NCBI GenBank assembly: GCA_035771175.1
Contig: CM069590.1
Coordinates: forward strand, 62,445,254 to 62,509,253
DNA length: 64,000 nucleotides
From: Paratinospora sagittata
Taxonomy: Eukaryota; Streptophyta; Magnoliopsida; Ranunculales; Menispermaceae
Direction: 5' to 3'
Below are positions 25,007 through 37,947 of this stretch, one piece after another. The notes beneath the pieces are model-generated. The model saw nothing but the letters and a program-made list of their open reading frames with translations. It did not search any database and had not been told where the DNA came from. Every line of letters starts with the position of its first letter. Positions within the stretch are counted from its first letter, which is position 1. Made by a program: the position numbers and the translations under genes.

Positions 25007-27193
25007 ATGGAGGAGAACACAGATAATATGAACATAGACAATATGATCAGGTTAACTGCATTTAATTATGCAATTTGGAGGCCGAAGATGGAAGATCTTT
25101 TATACATTAAATATTTGTGAAAGCCGATTATAATGCCGAAGGAGAAAGCGTGACTACAACTTCGACAGATGACAAGACACCAAAAACAACCAGCACAGAC
25201 ACTGACTGGGCCGTGCTAAATCGAAAGTGTGCTGCTCAAATCAGACAATAGATCAACAAGAGCATTTTTCAAAATTTTGCTAATGAACACGATGCTTACG
25301 TTTTTTGGCAAAAGTTGGAAAAAATGTATGCGAGGACAACCGTACAGAATAAAGCTAATATGATGCGACGATTAGTCAATTTGAAGTATAAAGATGGAAG
25401 CAGCGTATCGGAACACATGAGTGAGTTCCAAGGCATTATAGATCAACTCAACTCTATGATGATGATCGTAGATGACGAGCTACAAGCATTGTTGTTGCTG
25501 AGTTCTCTACCAAAAAGTTGGGACACTTTAGTTGTGTCAGTTAGTAACTCAGCTCCTGACGGCAAGCTTACCATGGATATGGTAAAAGACAGAATGCTGA
25601 ACGAAGAGTCTCGACGAAAAGACGAAGGAAATACTCCTGAAACTGAAGCACTTGTCATGGAAAAACAAGGCAAGCAAGAATGGCACGGAAGAAGTAAAAA
25701 CAGATATCCTCGTAACCAAAGTCAGCAAAGAGAACGCTCGAAGTCCAGATCGTGGCATGACAAGAAGTGTCATCACTGCGGCAAGCCCGGACACTTCATT
25801 CGAGAATGTCAAAAGTTAAAGGCGGAACGATCCAGAAATCAAGAAGCAGAAACCCTAACAAATGACACCACAACTCTCACTGAAGAAGTTGTCATTGTTC
25901 GAGATGCTGATTATGTCAACCTTGCAAGTCAAGACTCTACATGGGTAGTTGACTCAGGTGCTTCCTACCATGTCACCTCACGACGAGATTTCTTCTCAGC
26001 CTACACTCAAGGTGATTTCGGACAAGTGAGGATGAGAAATGATAATGCATCCAAAATTATCGGCATCGATAATATTTATTTAGAAACTAACCTTGGATGC
26101 AGGTTACTCTTGAAAGATGTGAGGCATGTTCCTGATATCCGCCTCAATTTGATCTCCACCGGAATGCTTGATGACGATGACTACAATAATAACTTTGGTG
26201 AAGGAAAATGGAAGCTCACCAAAGGAAACTTGATAGTAGCCAAAAGCAAGAAAGATATATCATTCTACCTCACAGAAGCCAAGCTGAGTAGAGGAGAAGT
26301 AAATATCATGAGGAAAGAAGTTTCCACCGAGTTATGGCATAAGCGGCTCGGTCACATGAGTGAAAAGGTCTCAGAATTCTTTCCAAGAAGGAGCACTTGC
26401 CAGGAATGACAGGTACATCTTTACGTTCTTGTGTTGATTGTATTATGGGTAAACAACATAGAGTTGCATTTCATAGCTCCCCACCATCTAAAAAGGCAAA
26501 TATTCTAGATTTAATACACACAGATGTCTGCACAATGAGTTGTAAGTCACTACGAGGTGCTCATTATTTTGTGACTTTTATTGATGATCACTCTAGAAAA
26601 GTGTGGGCCTTTGCTTTGAAAACTAAAGATCAAGTGTAGGAAGTTTTCAAGCAATTTCATGTAAAAGTTTAGAGAGAAACTGGAAGACGTTTGAAGTGTG
26701 TACGATCAGACAATGGCGGTGAGTATCGCGGATCATTCGAGGAGTACTGCAGAAGTTTCGGCATAAGGCTGGAAAAATCAGTACCAAAGACACCTCAACA
26801 CAACGGTGTCGCAGAGAGGATGAACATAACCATCTGTGAAAGAGTCAGATGTATGCTCTCAAATGCAAAACTGCCAAACTCCTATTGGGGGGAAGCAATG
26901 AGGATAGCAGTCGATTTAATAAACCTTTCTCCATCAGTTCCACTGAACTACGACGTACCAGAAAAGGCTTGGACGGGGAAAGACGTTTCTTACAAACACT
27001 TGAAAGTATTTGGCTGCAGAGCATTTGTTCACATCCCTAAAGACGAGAGGTCCAAGCTGGATGGAAAAGCGAAGCAGTGTATCTTTGTGGGATATTCCCA
27101 TGAAGAATTTGGCTACAGACTTTGGGATCCTGTCAACAAAAGGATTGTCAGAAGCAGAGACGTGGTGTTTCTTGAAGATCACACGATCGAGGA
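25007..27193 (+). pseudogene. Copia gag-protease-integrase, degenerate, cut off by the Gypsy insertion
   Basis: From the ATG at 25007 the gag frame runs to a TGA at 25118-25120, continues in another frame with a TAG at 25249-25251, then is open 25252-26409. In order: gag polypeptide; CCHC knuckle CHHCGKPGHFIREC (about 25769-25810); protease DSGAS (about 25949); and the pre-integrase motif WHKRLGHMS (about 26335). A frameshift near 26397 and in-frame stops near 26638 and 26671 follow. The integrase core shows HTDVC, SDNGGEY and the catalytic Glu in NGVAERMN. Copia sequence stops after FLEDHTIED, where the Gypsy LTR begins at 27194. It cannot make a functional polyprotein. Confidence 0.88.
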
Positions 27194-30139
27194 TGTCGCG
27201 ACCCCTTCCCGGGTGACGTCACGACCGGCACAGTACCCCAGAGAATGTCACAACCCGACAAACCTGAGGCACTGATAAGCCTCTACTCAGAAGGTTACAT
27301 ACGATCCAAAGACATAATATGTATATGATCAGGATAGTTGAATTAAATACCGAGATATGGCATCATCATCCAGATTATGAGGTCATCGACCCAATCCACA
27401 AGATTCGACTATCCTTACTATAAACATGGATATTTTATTATTATTCCATTTAGCATATACATATTAAAATTGTCTCACGAACTATATGTTATATATCATA
27501 GTATCTGTGATAATTATACATTAACAAAACAAAACACAAATATCTTCTCCTATTTTCCTTATGTACAAATCAAAACTCACATCAACAAGAAGTAAGGCAA
27601 GCTACACCAACTCTAAGCCTTGCCCTTTCCTTTACGATCTGATCCTGAAAAATATAAGGGAAAATGGAATGAGCTCAACTAGCTCAGTGAGTACTTTTCA
27701 CAAAAAAAATCTCCACATATGCACTTATGTAAAACATGTATGTTGCTTGAAATAACATTGGTAAATTGAAATGCATTAAGAAAATATATGATTCATGCTT
27801 CCAAATTAAAGATATAATTATGCATCATTTTCATAAAAGATATGTAGAAAAGCCTCAACAGGAGGTCATATCAGGATAACATTGCCTACATTTCCCCCAT
27901 TGCGCCATGGGTTCAAACCAACACGTTATCCAACTAATCCTTCTACCCTTACATTCCTTAGTGATTCGAAAAGTCCTTTTCACAAGGCACTTTTCCCTAA
28001 AGAACAAGTAAATAGAAAGAAATCCAACGCCAAGGTATTTAATCCGAAATACCTAAGGCCATGTTAATGCATAAAATTCGTGCTCATGATCATAAATACA
28101 ATGCACATATATAATATAATGCATATCATTCAAGAATTCAATTTCATATATCTACAATGCTATACATGGAGAAGTAAGGTGAGAAATACTCACAAATCAC
28201 AAAATTTGGCCTAAGTCCACATTTTTTTCACCAATTCACCAATACTTCATTTGTGTTCACAAATCTTCATCCAATTCATAATTCATCCACTGCAAATTTC
28301 ACATTGCACACACACAAATGAATTCGAGAAAAATGAATTTAATCACTTGATTAATTACCAAGTATTAATAACCCATTACCTTTAGTTACTAAGCTAGAAT
28401 TTCCACCACATGATCAAATTACCCTTTTGATCACCAAATTAACACAAAATGTCCATCTCTATAAGTTAATCAATTTTATCCCTAAGCAAGTTACCTAAGC
28501 ATTCTTCAAATGCTCTAACATTTCCAGCACTAAATTTTCAGCCAAGTACCCATCAACTTGATCAAACTCTATCATTGAACAACTTACCAATGTATTGCCA
28601 TTGCCTAATTTCTAAATTTCCAGCACATGAATTTATCAACTAAAGCATCAAGTAATCACTAATTCAACCTAAATGTACTGGTAAGCATCTTACCAAATCA
28701 GTCCCAAATCTGAAATTTTTCCAGCAACTTGTATACATCCTTAAACTCAGAATTTCACATACTTTGCACTCCAATCTTTGTAATTTATCATCACAGAATA
28801 GTCAAGACCAATTTTCAATCAATACACATAAGAAAAGACCACAAATGGTCACTCAAATTGGGTTCCAAAAACCCTGTTTTAACATGGCTGGAACATCATG
28901 TTCTTCCCATAAAAACTAGTGTTTTTAATCATCAAAATGGTCACCAAATATTCAAGACTAAATTCCAGCAAATAACTTTATCAAAATAGCAAAATTCAGT
29001 TATTAAAATCAGGTTTGAAATCTGTAAATTCAGCCATGAACATTTCCCATTTTCATCAATTCAAATACATTAAATTACTACCATTCAATCACTGAAACTT
29101 AGTGAATTTATCATTAGAAAACTTACCCATAATCCAGAAATCAAACCCCCATTGTTTGAGCTTCAATTCACCTCCATTTCAATCCAAACTCATCACTTTC
29201 CAGTTTCAAACTAGCCATGGAAAGTTGTCGCATGTCACATATAATGTATAGAATGAAGAGGAGAGTTTGAATATGAAACTTTCACATCTAAAACTATGGA
29301 TCTCACCTTCCTTTGGAGCTCCAAAATCTCCTTCTTCTTCAACCGTATTCTCAATTTCTCTCTAGCTTAATATTCTGGTATGCACTTCACTTGCACATTT
29401 TAGCCACTAAACAATTCATGCCAACAAGCTAATAGGTGTCTAAATGAGTTCATGGTGGCTGAATTTGCTTAAGACACATGTTACATAGCATGCACAAGCC
29501 AATAGGTGTCAATTTGCTTAAGACACATGTTACATACAAGCCAATAGGTGTCAATTTGCTTAAGACACATGTTACATAGCATGCACAAGCCAATAGGTGT
29601 CAATTTGCTTAAGACACATGTTACATACATGCCAATAGGTGTCAATTTGCTTAAGACACATGTTACATAGCATGCACAAGCCAATAGGTGTCAATTTGCT
29701 TAAGACACATGTTACATACATGCCAATAGGTGTCAATTTGCTTAAGACACATGTTACATAGCATGCACAAGCCAATAGGTGTCTAAATGAGTTCATGGTG
29801 GCTGAATTTGAGTAAGACACCTATTACATAACATGCACAAGCCACCTTATTTGTTTAATCTATTCATTTCATTATTTATTCATTTAATGAGCATGTGAAC
29901 AGTATTAGATTTATTGCCTAATTGATTATACCACATGTAATTTAACACCTAATTGATCATAACACATTATTATTTCATGTATTAGGCCATTATACACTAA
30001 TACATATCAAACACGCAAATTTATGAAACTACCTCGTACACACAGTATACTGGTATTTTACACATCGACTACGTGTACAAGACCACGTATTGGCAGTCCA
30101 CGTCATCATGACGTCAGGTGCGAAAAGTGGGTCGTTACA
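27194..30139 (-). repeat. Gypsy 3' LTR (2946 bp)
   Basis: On the minus strand it starts TGTAACGACCC (30139) and ends GGGGTCGCGACA (27194). It differs from the 5' LTR at about four positions. It carries a minisatellite and TGACGTCA octamers near both ends (27214-27221 and 30109-30116). The ORFs inside it are repeated in both LTRs and are not genes. Confidence 0.92.
29464..29790. repeat. Minisatellite inside the Gypsy 3' LTR
   Basis: Tandem units of about 41 and 49 bp alternate. Each has CCAATAGGTGTCAATTTGCT and AAGACACATGTTACATA; the longer type adds GCATGCACAAG. At least seven units are visible. The shadow ORFs with repeated CNMCLKQIDTYW arise from it. Confidence 0.85.
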
Positions 30140-30147
30140 ATCTCCCC
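30140..30147 (-). promoter_or_regulatory. Gypsy polypurine tract
   Basis: The minus strand reads TTGGGGAGAT directly before the 3' LTR start, the expected primer for plus-strand synthesis. An identical copy at 37948-37955 adjoins the 5' LTR on the wrong side and belongs to the truncated tandem copy. Confidence 0.65.
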
Positions 30148-30200
30148 AACTTAGGAAATTTCGTCCTCGAAATTTTAGATATTGTACTTTAATTATTACC

Positions 30201-33200
30201 TCAAGAGGTGAACAAATCAGGAAATAGCTTCCGCATCTGATCTTCCCGCTCCCAGGTTTGCTCCTCATTGTCATGAAATTGCCATTTGACTCTGACTAAA
30301 GGAATTTCTTTATTTCGCAACTTTTGAATCTTCCTATCAAGAATCTGAATAGGCTTCTCTTCATAAGTAGCATCTTCCCCAACTTGTAATTGTGTGACAT
30401 CTAAAATGCGTGTTGGGTCTGGATACTTAGTCGGGTCTGTATGGTATTTTCTCAACATAGAAACATGAAATACATTATGAACACCGACTAACTGAGGAGG
30501 TAGAGCAAGTTTGTATGCTAGCGGACCAATCCTCTCCAAGACCTTAAATGGTCCAATAAAACGGGGAGCTAATTTTCCTTTCACCCCAAACCGCATTTGA
30601 CCTTTTCGTGGCGAGACCTTAAGCAATACCAGGTCACCCACTGCAAACTCTAAAGGTCTATGTCGGTTATCAAAATAACTCTTTTGTCGATCTTGGGCAA
30701 CTTTCAATTTCTGCCTAATTTGCTTGATCTGTTCAGTATGATCAACAACAACTTTCGGCCCCAATAATTGTGAGTCTCCCACTTCATACCAGCAAGTCGG
30801 AGATCTACACGGCCTACCATACAAGGCCTCATAAGGTGCCATACCTATACTGGCTTGATAGCTGTTATTATAAGCAAATTCACATAATGGTAAACTTTCA
30901 CTCCAAGTCCCACCAAACTCTAATGCACAAGATCTGAGCATATCTTCCAGCATCTGAATCACCCTCTCAGTCTGGCCATCAGTCTGAGGATGAAATGCTG
31001 TACTAAGCCGGAGGTGAGTACCAAACCGAGTCTGCATGGCCTGCCAAAACCTCGATGTAAAACGCGGATCTCTATCTGATACAATAGAAAGAGGTACCCC
31101 ATGTAATCTCACAATCTCCCGCACATACAATCTGCTCAGTCTGTCAATCGAGTCTCTGGTGTTCATCGGAAGAAAGTGCGCAGACTTTGTCAATCTATCA
31201 ACAATCACCCAGATGGCATCATATCTACCCTGAGATCTAGGTAGCCCTGTGATAAAGTCCATAGTAATATGCTCCCATTTCCATTCTGGAATGGATAATG
31301 GTTGCATCTGGCCTCCTGGCCTCTGGTGTTCAGCTTTTACTTGTTGACACACGTCACATTTCTGCACGTACTCAGCTATACTTTTCTTCATCCCATGCCA
31401 CCAAACGGTTCTTTTCATATCATGATACATTTTAGTAGACCCTGGGTGAATGGTATACTGAGATCTGTGTGCCTTCTGTAACAACTCTGCCCTCAATTCT
31501 CTATCTGTGGGTACCCATAACCTCCCCTGATAACGCAAGATACCATCTGGACCTCTCTGCCACTCAACTCTGTCCGTACTATCCGCCCAAGAATTATACA
31601 TACCAAGATCAGGATCATGCTGCTGCATCTCTTTAATCCTCTGAATATGAGAATCTGTCAACTGAATATGCATCTGAGCACAAATATCAACATGTGGAGC
31701 CATAGAGAGGACACTCATCATAGTCACTCTCTCCAAAAGTCACCACTCATGGGCCATCTGACATGCTACCACACCTGTCTCAACACGTTTCCTGCTCAAT
31801 GCATCAGCTACAACGTTGGCTTTTCCAGGATGATATTCTAGAGTGAAGTCATAATCCTTTAGGAATTCCAACCATCTACGCTGTCTCATATTCAGTTCCT
31901 TCTGGTCAAACAAGTATTTCAAACTCTTATGGTCATAATACAATGTGAACCTTTCCCCATAGAGGTAATGCCTCCACAATTTCAATGCAAAAACTACTGC
32001 TGCCAACTCCAAATCATGCACAGGGTAGTTTTTCTCATGCACCTTCAACTGTCTAGATGCATAAGCAATTACTCTACCCGTCTGCATCAATACACAGCCT
32101 AAACCTGCATGTGATGCATCAGTGTAAATCACCAACTCTTTTCCAGGTTCTGGGAGCACTAAAACCGGGGCAGTAGTCAACTTTTTCTTTAGTTCATTGA
32201 AAGCATCCTCACATGCTGAAGTCCACACATATGGCACGTTTTTCTGAGTTAGCCTAGTAAGTGGAGTACCTAATTTGGAAAAACCTTCCACAAACCTTCT
32301 GTAATAACCAGCTAGACCCAAAAAACTGCGAATCTCTGTCACTGTGGTTGGTCTTGGCCAATTTATAATTGCCTCGACCTTAGCAGAATCAACAGAAATA
32401 CCTTCAGCACTAACCACATGACCTAAAAATTTCACCTCATTTATCCAAAACTCACATTTGCTGAGTTTAGCATATAGCCTATGCTCTTTTAATGTATGCA
32501 ATGTGATCCGGAGGTGCTGCTCATGCTCCTCACGTGTTTTGGAATATATCAAAATATCGTCAATAAAGACAATAATGAAATGATCTAGATATGGTCTAAA
32601 CACCCTCTGCATCAAATCCATAAACATCGCAGGTGCGTTCGTTAGCCCAAATGGCATGACCAGAAATTCATAATGACCATATCTCGTCCTGAAGGCAGTT
32701 TTCGGGACATCTTCTTCTCTAATCCTCAACTGATGGTAGCCTGATCTCAAATCAATCTTAGAGAAAAATTTGGCACCATTTAACTGATCAAACAGATCAT
32801 CAATGCGAGGTAGAGGATATTTGTTCTTAATGGTGACTTTGTTCAGCTAACGGTAATCTATACACAATCTCAGACTCCCGTCTTTCTTTTTCACAAAAAG
32901 AACCGGTGCACCCCAAGGTGACATACTAGGGTTAATAAACCCTTTATTCAAAAGCTCTTCTACCTGCACCTTGAGTTCTTGCAACTCCTTCGGTGCCATC
33001 CGATAAGGTGGAATAGAGATAGGTTTAGTATCAGGCATTAGCTCAATAATGAAGTCAATTTCCCGCTTGGGTGGTAATCCCGGTAAATCTTCAGGAAACA
33101 CATCGGGAAATTCACTCACTATTGGAATATCAGAAATCTGAATGCCTTGATCCTTTTCTTCTAATGGCCTAATACTAGCCATGAGTGCAGTTTCTACATC

Positions 33201-34787
33201 AGTAGCCAGTCTGCCTCGGGTAGGTGGTCTGGTATAAGTCATACCTCTGTAGACAACTGATGGCCGCCCATGGATCTGTAATACAATCTGTTTATGGAAA
33301 CAATCCACTTGGGCGTGATACGCCGCCAACCAGTCCATACCCAAAATAGCATCAAAATCGAGGAACTCTAACACCCTAAGGTTCACAAGCATTTCTAGGT
33401 CCTCATATTTGACCACACAATTCATGCAAATCATGTCTGGGTAGATTCTCTCACCCGTAGCTGTACTCAAAATCAAAGGTGTACTAGCTCTAACCACAGG
33501 CAATTTAAGCCTATCTACCACATGTCCAGATATGAATGATAACGTAGAACCAGAATCAATCAACACATGCAACATTATATCACAAATAGAAATCATACCC
33601 TCAATCAGATTCTTACTGGCATCAGGATCTGGTTCAGTCACTGCCTTAGCTTGCTCCTTCGTACCAGATGTAACAGAAATAGCTGGAGCAGAAAATTGCC
33701 TCGGCGCAGAACACTGATTAGCCTTGTGGCCTTTCACACCACACCTTAAGCAAGTAATAACGGGTCTCGGAACTGATGATGCAGTCTGTGACTGACTCTG
33801 TGATCTCACTGGAGTCTGATCTCCCTTATTGTACACTGCTGGAACAGATGCTACAGAAGCAGGAGCAACAAATGAATCAACTCCAGAAAATTCACCACTG
33901 GACTTGGGCTTCTTATCTTTATTCCAAGGCTTCTTGTCCCACTTCTTTTTGAGTTTTCCTGACGATGGAAATGATGAAGCAGAAGGAAATACAGGTACTG
34001 GCGGAATAGTCGTCGTCTTAGATCTAGCCGCAGCCTCAGCAGTCTCAAAATCCATAGCCTGCCTCAAAGCCTGATCATAAGTCGACACACCAGCCAAAGC
34101 TAATCCCTGTCGAATCTGATCCCGGAAACCATCCCTCAATCTCGCCATCCTCAAAGCATCGGTAGGTACTAACTCTGGAGCAAAGAGTGAGAGTCTGGTA
34201 AACTCATGCTCGTACTCTCGAACTGATTTACTACCCTGGGTCAACTGAATGAACTCATTTCGTCTCCGATCAACCTCTGATCGCGGGTAGTAAGTAGCAT
34301 AAAACAACTCCTTAAATTTCATCCAAGTTTTGATCTCACCAAGAGATCTCTGAGTAGTTTCCCACCATTTATCAGCCGCATCAGCCAACTTAAATCTAGC
34401 CAGACGAACTCTGTCTCTGTCTAGAGCCTGCATATCGTTCAGGATGACCTCAATGCGCTGAATCCAACTCTCAGCATCCTCAAGCTTCAAACTGCCTGAA
34501 AATGTTGGAGGTTCTCGTATCTTGAATGCTTTCATCTCTTTCTCATATCGTTTCTTCTCCTCAACGTCTGCACCAGACTCAGGAGTCGGTACAGTAATTT
34601 CAGCAGGAGGAGTGACAGCCATGACACCAACACTACTAGTGCCCACACCCTGAACAGCAGGTGCATCAACACGTGGCCTATCTTGTTGCAGCTTAGTAAT
34701 CATCTCAAAAAGTTGAGCATTCTGCTGCTGCAGGATAGTAACCATTTCCTCCAACCTCTTCAGCCTATCTTGATCGCTAGGGTCCAT
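30201..34787 (-). pseudogene. Gypsy gag-pol polyprotein with two in-frame stops
   Basis: One frame runs 34787 to 30201 (about 1528 codons), interrupted only by TAG at 32847-32849 and TGA at 31740-31742. In order: a coiled N-terminus and gag; CCHC knuckle [14 protein letters not shown] (residues 346-359); protease with IDSGSTLS (about 410-417); RT with the FIDD active site (in the block ending near 31740); RNase H with YTDASHAG; an integrase HHCC zinc region and D-D-E core (MDFITGLP, SDRDPRF, TDGQTERV); and a C-terminal chromodomain-like block ending FPDLFTS. Both stops look like C-to-T type transitions of a Gln and a Trp codon, as expected from methylated-cytosine decay. No frameshift is seen. 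Confidence 0.88.
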
Positions 34788-34984
34788 TGCTAACCCTGAT
34801 TTTGCCTTTCTTCAAAAAGCTGCAATGTCAATGGCAAAATACATCAGGCAGGGTAGCATACTATGGATATCATTATTCATAATCTAACTACCCATATAAT
34901 ACCCATACAATCAAAACATAATATTCTAAAGCTTTTATCTTTCTTAAAGATTTTATAACTTGACCGTAGGTATTCTCAACTTCA

Positions 34985-34997
34985 GGCTCTGATACCA
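34985..34997 (-). promoter_or_regulatory. Gypsy primer-binding site (tRNA-Met type)
   Basis: The minus strand reads TGGTATCAGAGCC, four bases inside the 5' LTR end at 35002. It fixes the direction of the element and shows that 35002-37947 is the 5' LTR. Confidence 0.85.
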
Positions 34998-35001
34998 ATA
35001 T

Positions 35002-37947
35002 TGTCGCGACCCCTTCCCGGGTGACGTCACGACCGGCACAGTACCCCAGAGAATGTCACAACCCGACAAACCTGAGGCACTGATAAGCCTCTACTCAGAA
35101 GGTTACATACGATCCAAAGACATAATATGTATATGATCAGGATAGTTGAATTAAATACCGAGATATGACATCATCATCCAGATTATGAGGTCATCGACCC
35201 AATCCACAAGATTCGACTATCCTTACTATAAACATGGATATTTTATTATTATTCCATTTAGCATATACATATTAAAATTGTCTCACGAACTATATGTTAT
35301 ATATCATAGTATATGTGATAATTATACATTAACAAAACAAAACACAAATATCTTCTCCTATTTTCCTTATGTACAAATCAAAACTCACATCAACAAGAAG
35401 TAAGGCAAGCTACACCAACTCTAAGCCTTGCCCTTTCCTTTACGATCTGATCCTGAAAAATATAAGGGAAAATGGAATGAGCTCAACTAGCTCAGTGAGT
35501 ACTTTTCACAAAAAAAATCTCCACATATGCACTTATGTAAAACATGTATGTTGCTTGAAATAACATTGGTAAATTGAAATGCATTAAGAAAATATATGAT
35601 TCATGCTTCCAAATTAAAGATATAATTATGCATCATTTTCATAAAAGATATGTAGAAAAGCCTCAACAGGAGGTCATATCAGGATAACATTGCCTACATT
35701 TCCCCCATTGCGCCATGGGTTCAAACCAACACGTTATCCAACTAATCCTTCTACCCTTACATTCCTTAGTGATTCGAAAAGTCCTTTTCACAAGGCACTT
35801 TTCCCTAAAGAACAAGTAAATAGAAAGAAATCCAACGCCAAGGTATTTAATCTGAAATACCTAAGGCCATGTTAATGCATAAAATTCGTGCTCATGATCA
35901 TAAATACAATGCACATATATAATATAATGCATATCATTCAAGAATTCAATTTCATATATCTACAATGCTATACATGGAGAAGTAAGGTGAGAAATACTCA
36001 CAAATCACAAAATTTGGCCTAAGTCCACATTTTTTTCACCAATTCACCAATACTTCATTTGTGTTCACAAATCTTCATCCAATTCATAATTCATCCACTG
36101 CAAATTTCACATTGCACACACACAAATGAATTCGAGAAAAATGAATTTAATCACTTGATTAATTACCAAGTATTAATAACCCATTACCTTTAGTTACTAA
36201 GCTAGAATTTCCACCACATGATCAAATTACCCTTTTGATCACCAAATTAACACAAAATGTCCATCTCTATAAGTTAATCAATTTTATCCCTAAGCAAGTT
36301 ACCTAAGCATTCTTCAAATGCTCTAACATTTCCAGCACTAAATTTTCAGCCAAGTACCCATCAACTTGATCAAACTCTATCATTGAACAACTTACCAATG
36401 TATTGCCATTGCCTAATTTCTAAATTTCCAGCACATGAATTTATCAACTAAAGCATCAAGTAATCACTAATTCAACCTAAATGTACTGGTAAGCATCTTA
36501 CCAAATCAGTCCCAAATCTGAAATTTTTCCAGCAACTTGTATACATCCTTAAACTCAGAATTTCACATACTTTGCACTCCAATCTTTGTAATTTATCATC
36601 ACAGAATAGTCAAGACCAATTTTCAATCAATACACATAAGAAAAGACCACAAATGGTCACTCAAATTGGGTTCCAAAAACCCTGTTTTAACATGGCTGGA
36701 ACATCATGTTCTTCCCATAAAAACTAGTGTTTTTAATCATCAAAATGGTCACCAAATATTCAAGACTAAATTCCAGCAAATAACTTTATCAAAATAGCAA
36801 AATTCAGTTATTAAAATCAGGTTTGAAATCTGTAAATTCAGCCATGAACATTTCCCATTTTCATCAATTCAAATACATTAAATTACTACCATTCAATCAC
36901 TGAAACTTAGTGAATTTATCATTAGAAAACTTACCCATAATCCAGAAATCAAACCCCCATTGTTTGAGCTTCAATTCACCTCCATTTCAATCCAAACTCA
37001 TCACTTTCCAGTTTCAAACTAGCCATGGAAAGTTGTCGCATGTCACATATAATGTATAGAATGAAGAGGAGAGTTTGAATATGAAACTTTCACATCTAAA
37101 ACTATGGATCTCACCTTCCTTTGGAGCTCCAAAATCTCCTTCTTCTTCAACCGTATTCTCAATTTCTCTCTAGCTTAATATTCTGGTATGCACTTCACTT
37201 GCACATTTTAGCCACTAAACAATTCATGCCAACAAGCTAATAGGTGTCTAAATGAGTTCATGGTGGCTGAATTTGCTTAAGACACATGTTACATAGCATG
37301 CACAAGCCAATAGGTGTCAATTTGCTTAAGACACATGTTACATACAAGCCAATAGGTGTCAATTTGCTTAAGACACATGTTACATAGCATGCACAAGCCA
37401 ATAGGTGTCAATTTGCTTAAGACACATGTTACATACATGCCAATAGGTGTCAATTTGCTTAAGACACATGTTACATAGCATGCACAAGCCAATAGGTGTC
37501 AATTTGCTTAAGACACATGTTACATACATGCCAATAGGTGTCAATTTGCTTAAGACACATGTTACATAGCATGCACAAGCCAATAGGTGTCTAAATGAGT
37601 TCATGGTGGCTGAATTTGAGTAAGACACCTATTACATAACATGCACAAGCCACCTTATTTGTTTAATCTATTCATTTCATTATTTATTCATTTAATGAGC
37701 ATGTGAACAGTATTAGATTTATTGCCTAATTGATTATACCACATGTAATTTAACACCTAATTGATCATAACACATTATTATTTCATGTATTAGGCCATTA
37801 TACACTAATACATATCAAACACGCAAATTTATGAAACTACCTCGTACACACAGTATACTGGTATTTTATACATCGACTACGTGTACAAGACCACGTATTG
37901 GCAGTCCACGTCATCATGACGTCAGGTGCGAAAAGTGGGTCGTTACA
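35002..37947 (-). repeat. Gypsy 5' LTR (2946 bp)
   Basis: It has the same length as the 3' LTR, with about four base differences seen by eye, near 35168, 35313, 35852 and 37869. It includes the same minisatellite (37272-37598). Confidence 0.92.
37272..37598. repeat. Minisatellite inside the Gypsy 5' LTR
   Basis: Same number and order of 41/49-bp units as at 29464-29790, so no unit has been gained or lost since insertion. Confidence 0.85.

Noticed and set aside
27377..28989. Several plus-strand ORFs repeated at 35185-36797
   Set aside because: They lie in the two Gypsy LTRs, have no domain, and recur only because the LTRs are near-identical.
29481..29820. Repeated Cys-rich peptides (CNMCLKQIDTYW) on the minus strand, also at 37289-37628
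   Set aside because: They are the translation of the LTR minisatellite, not a repeat protein.
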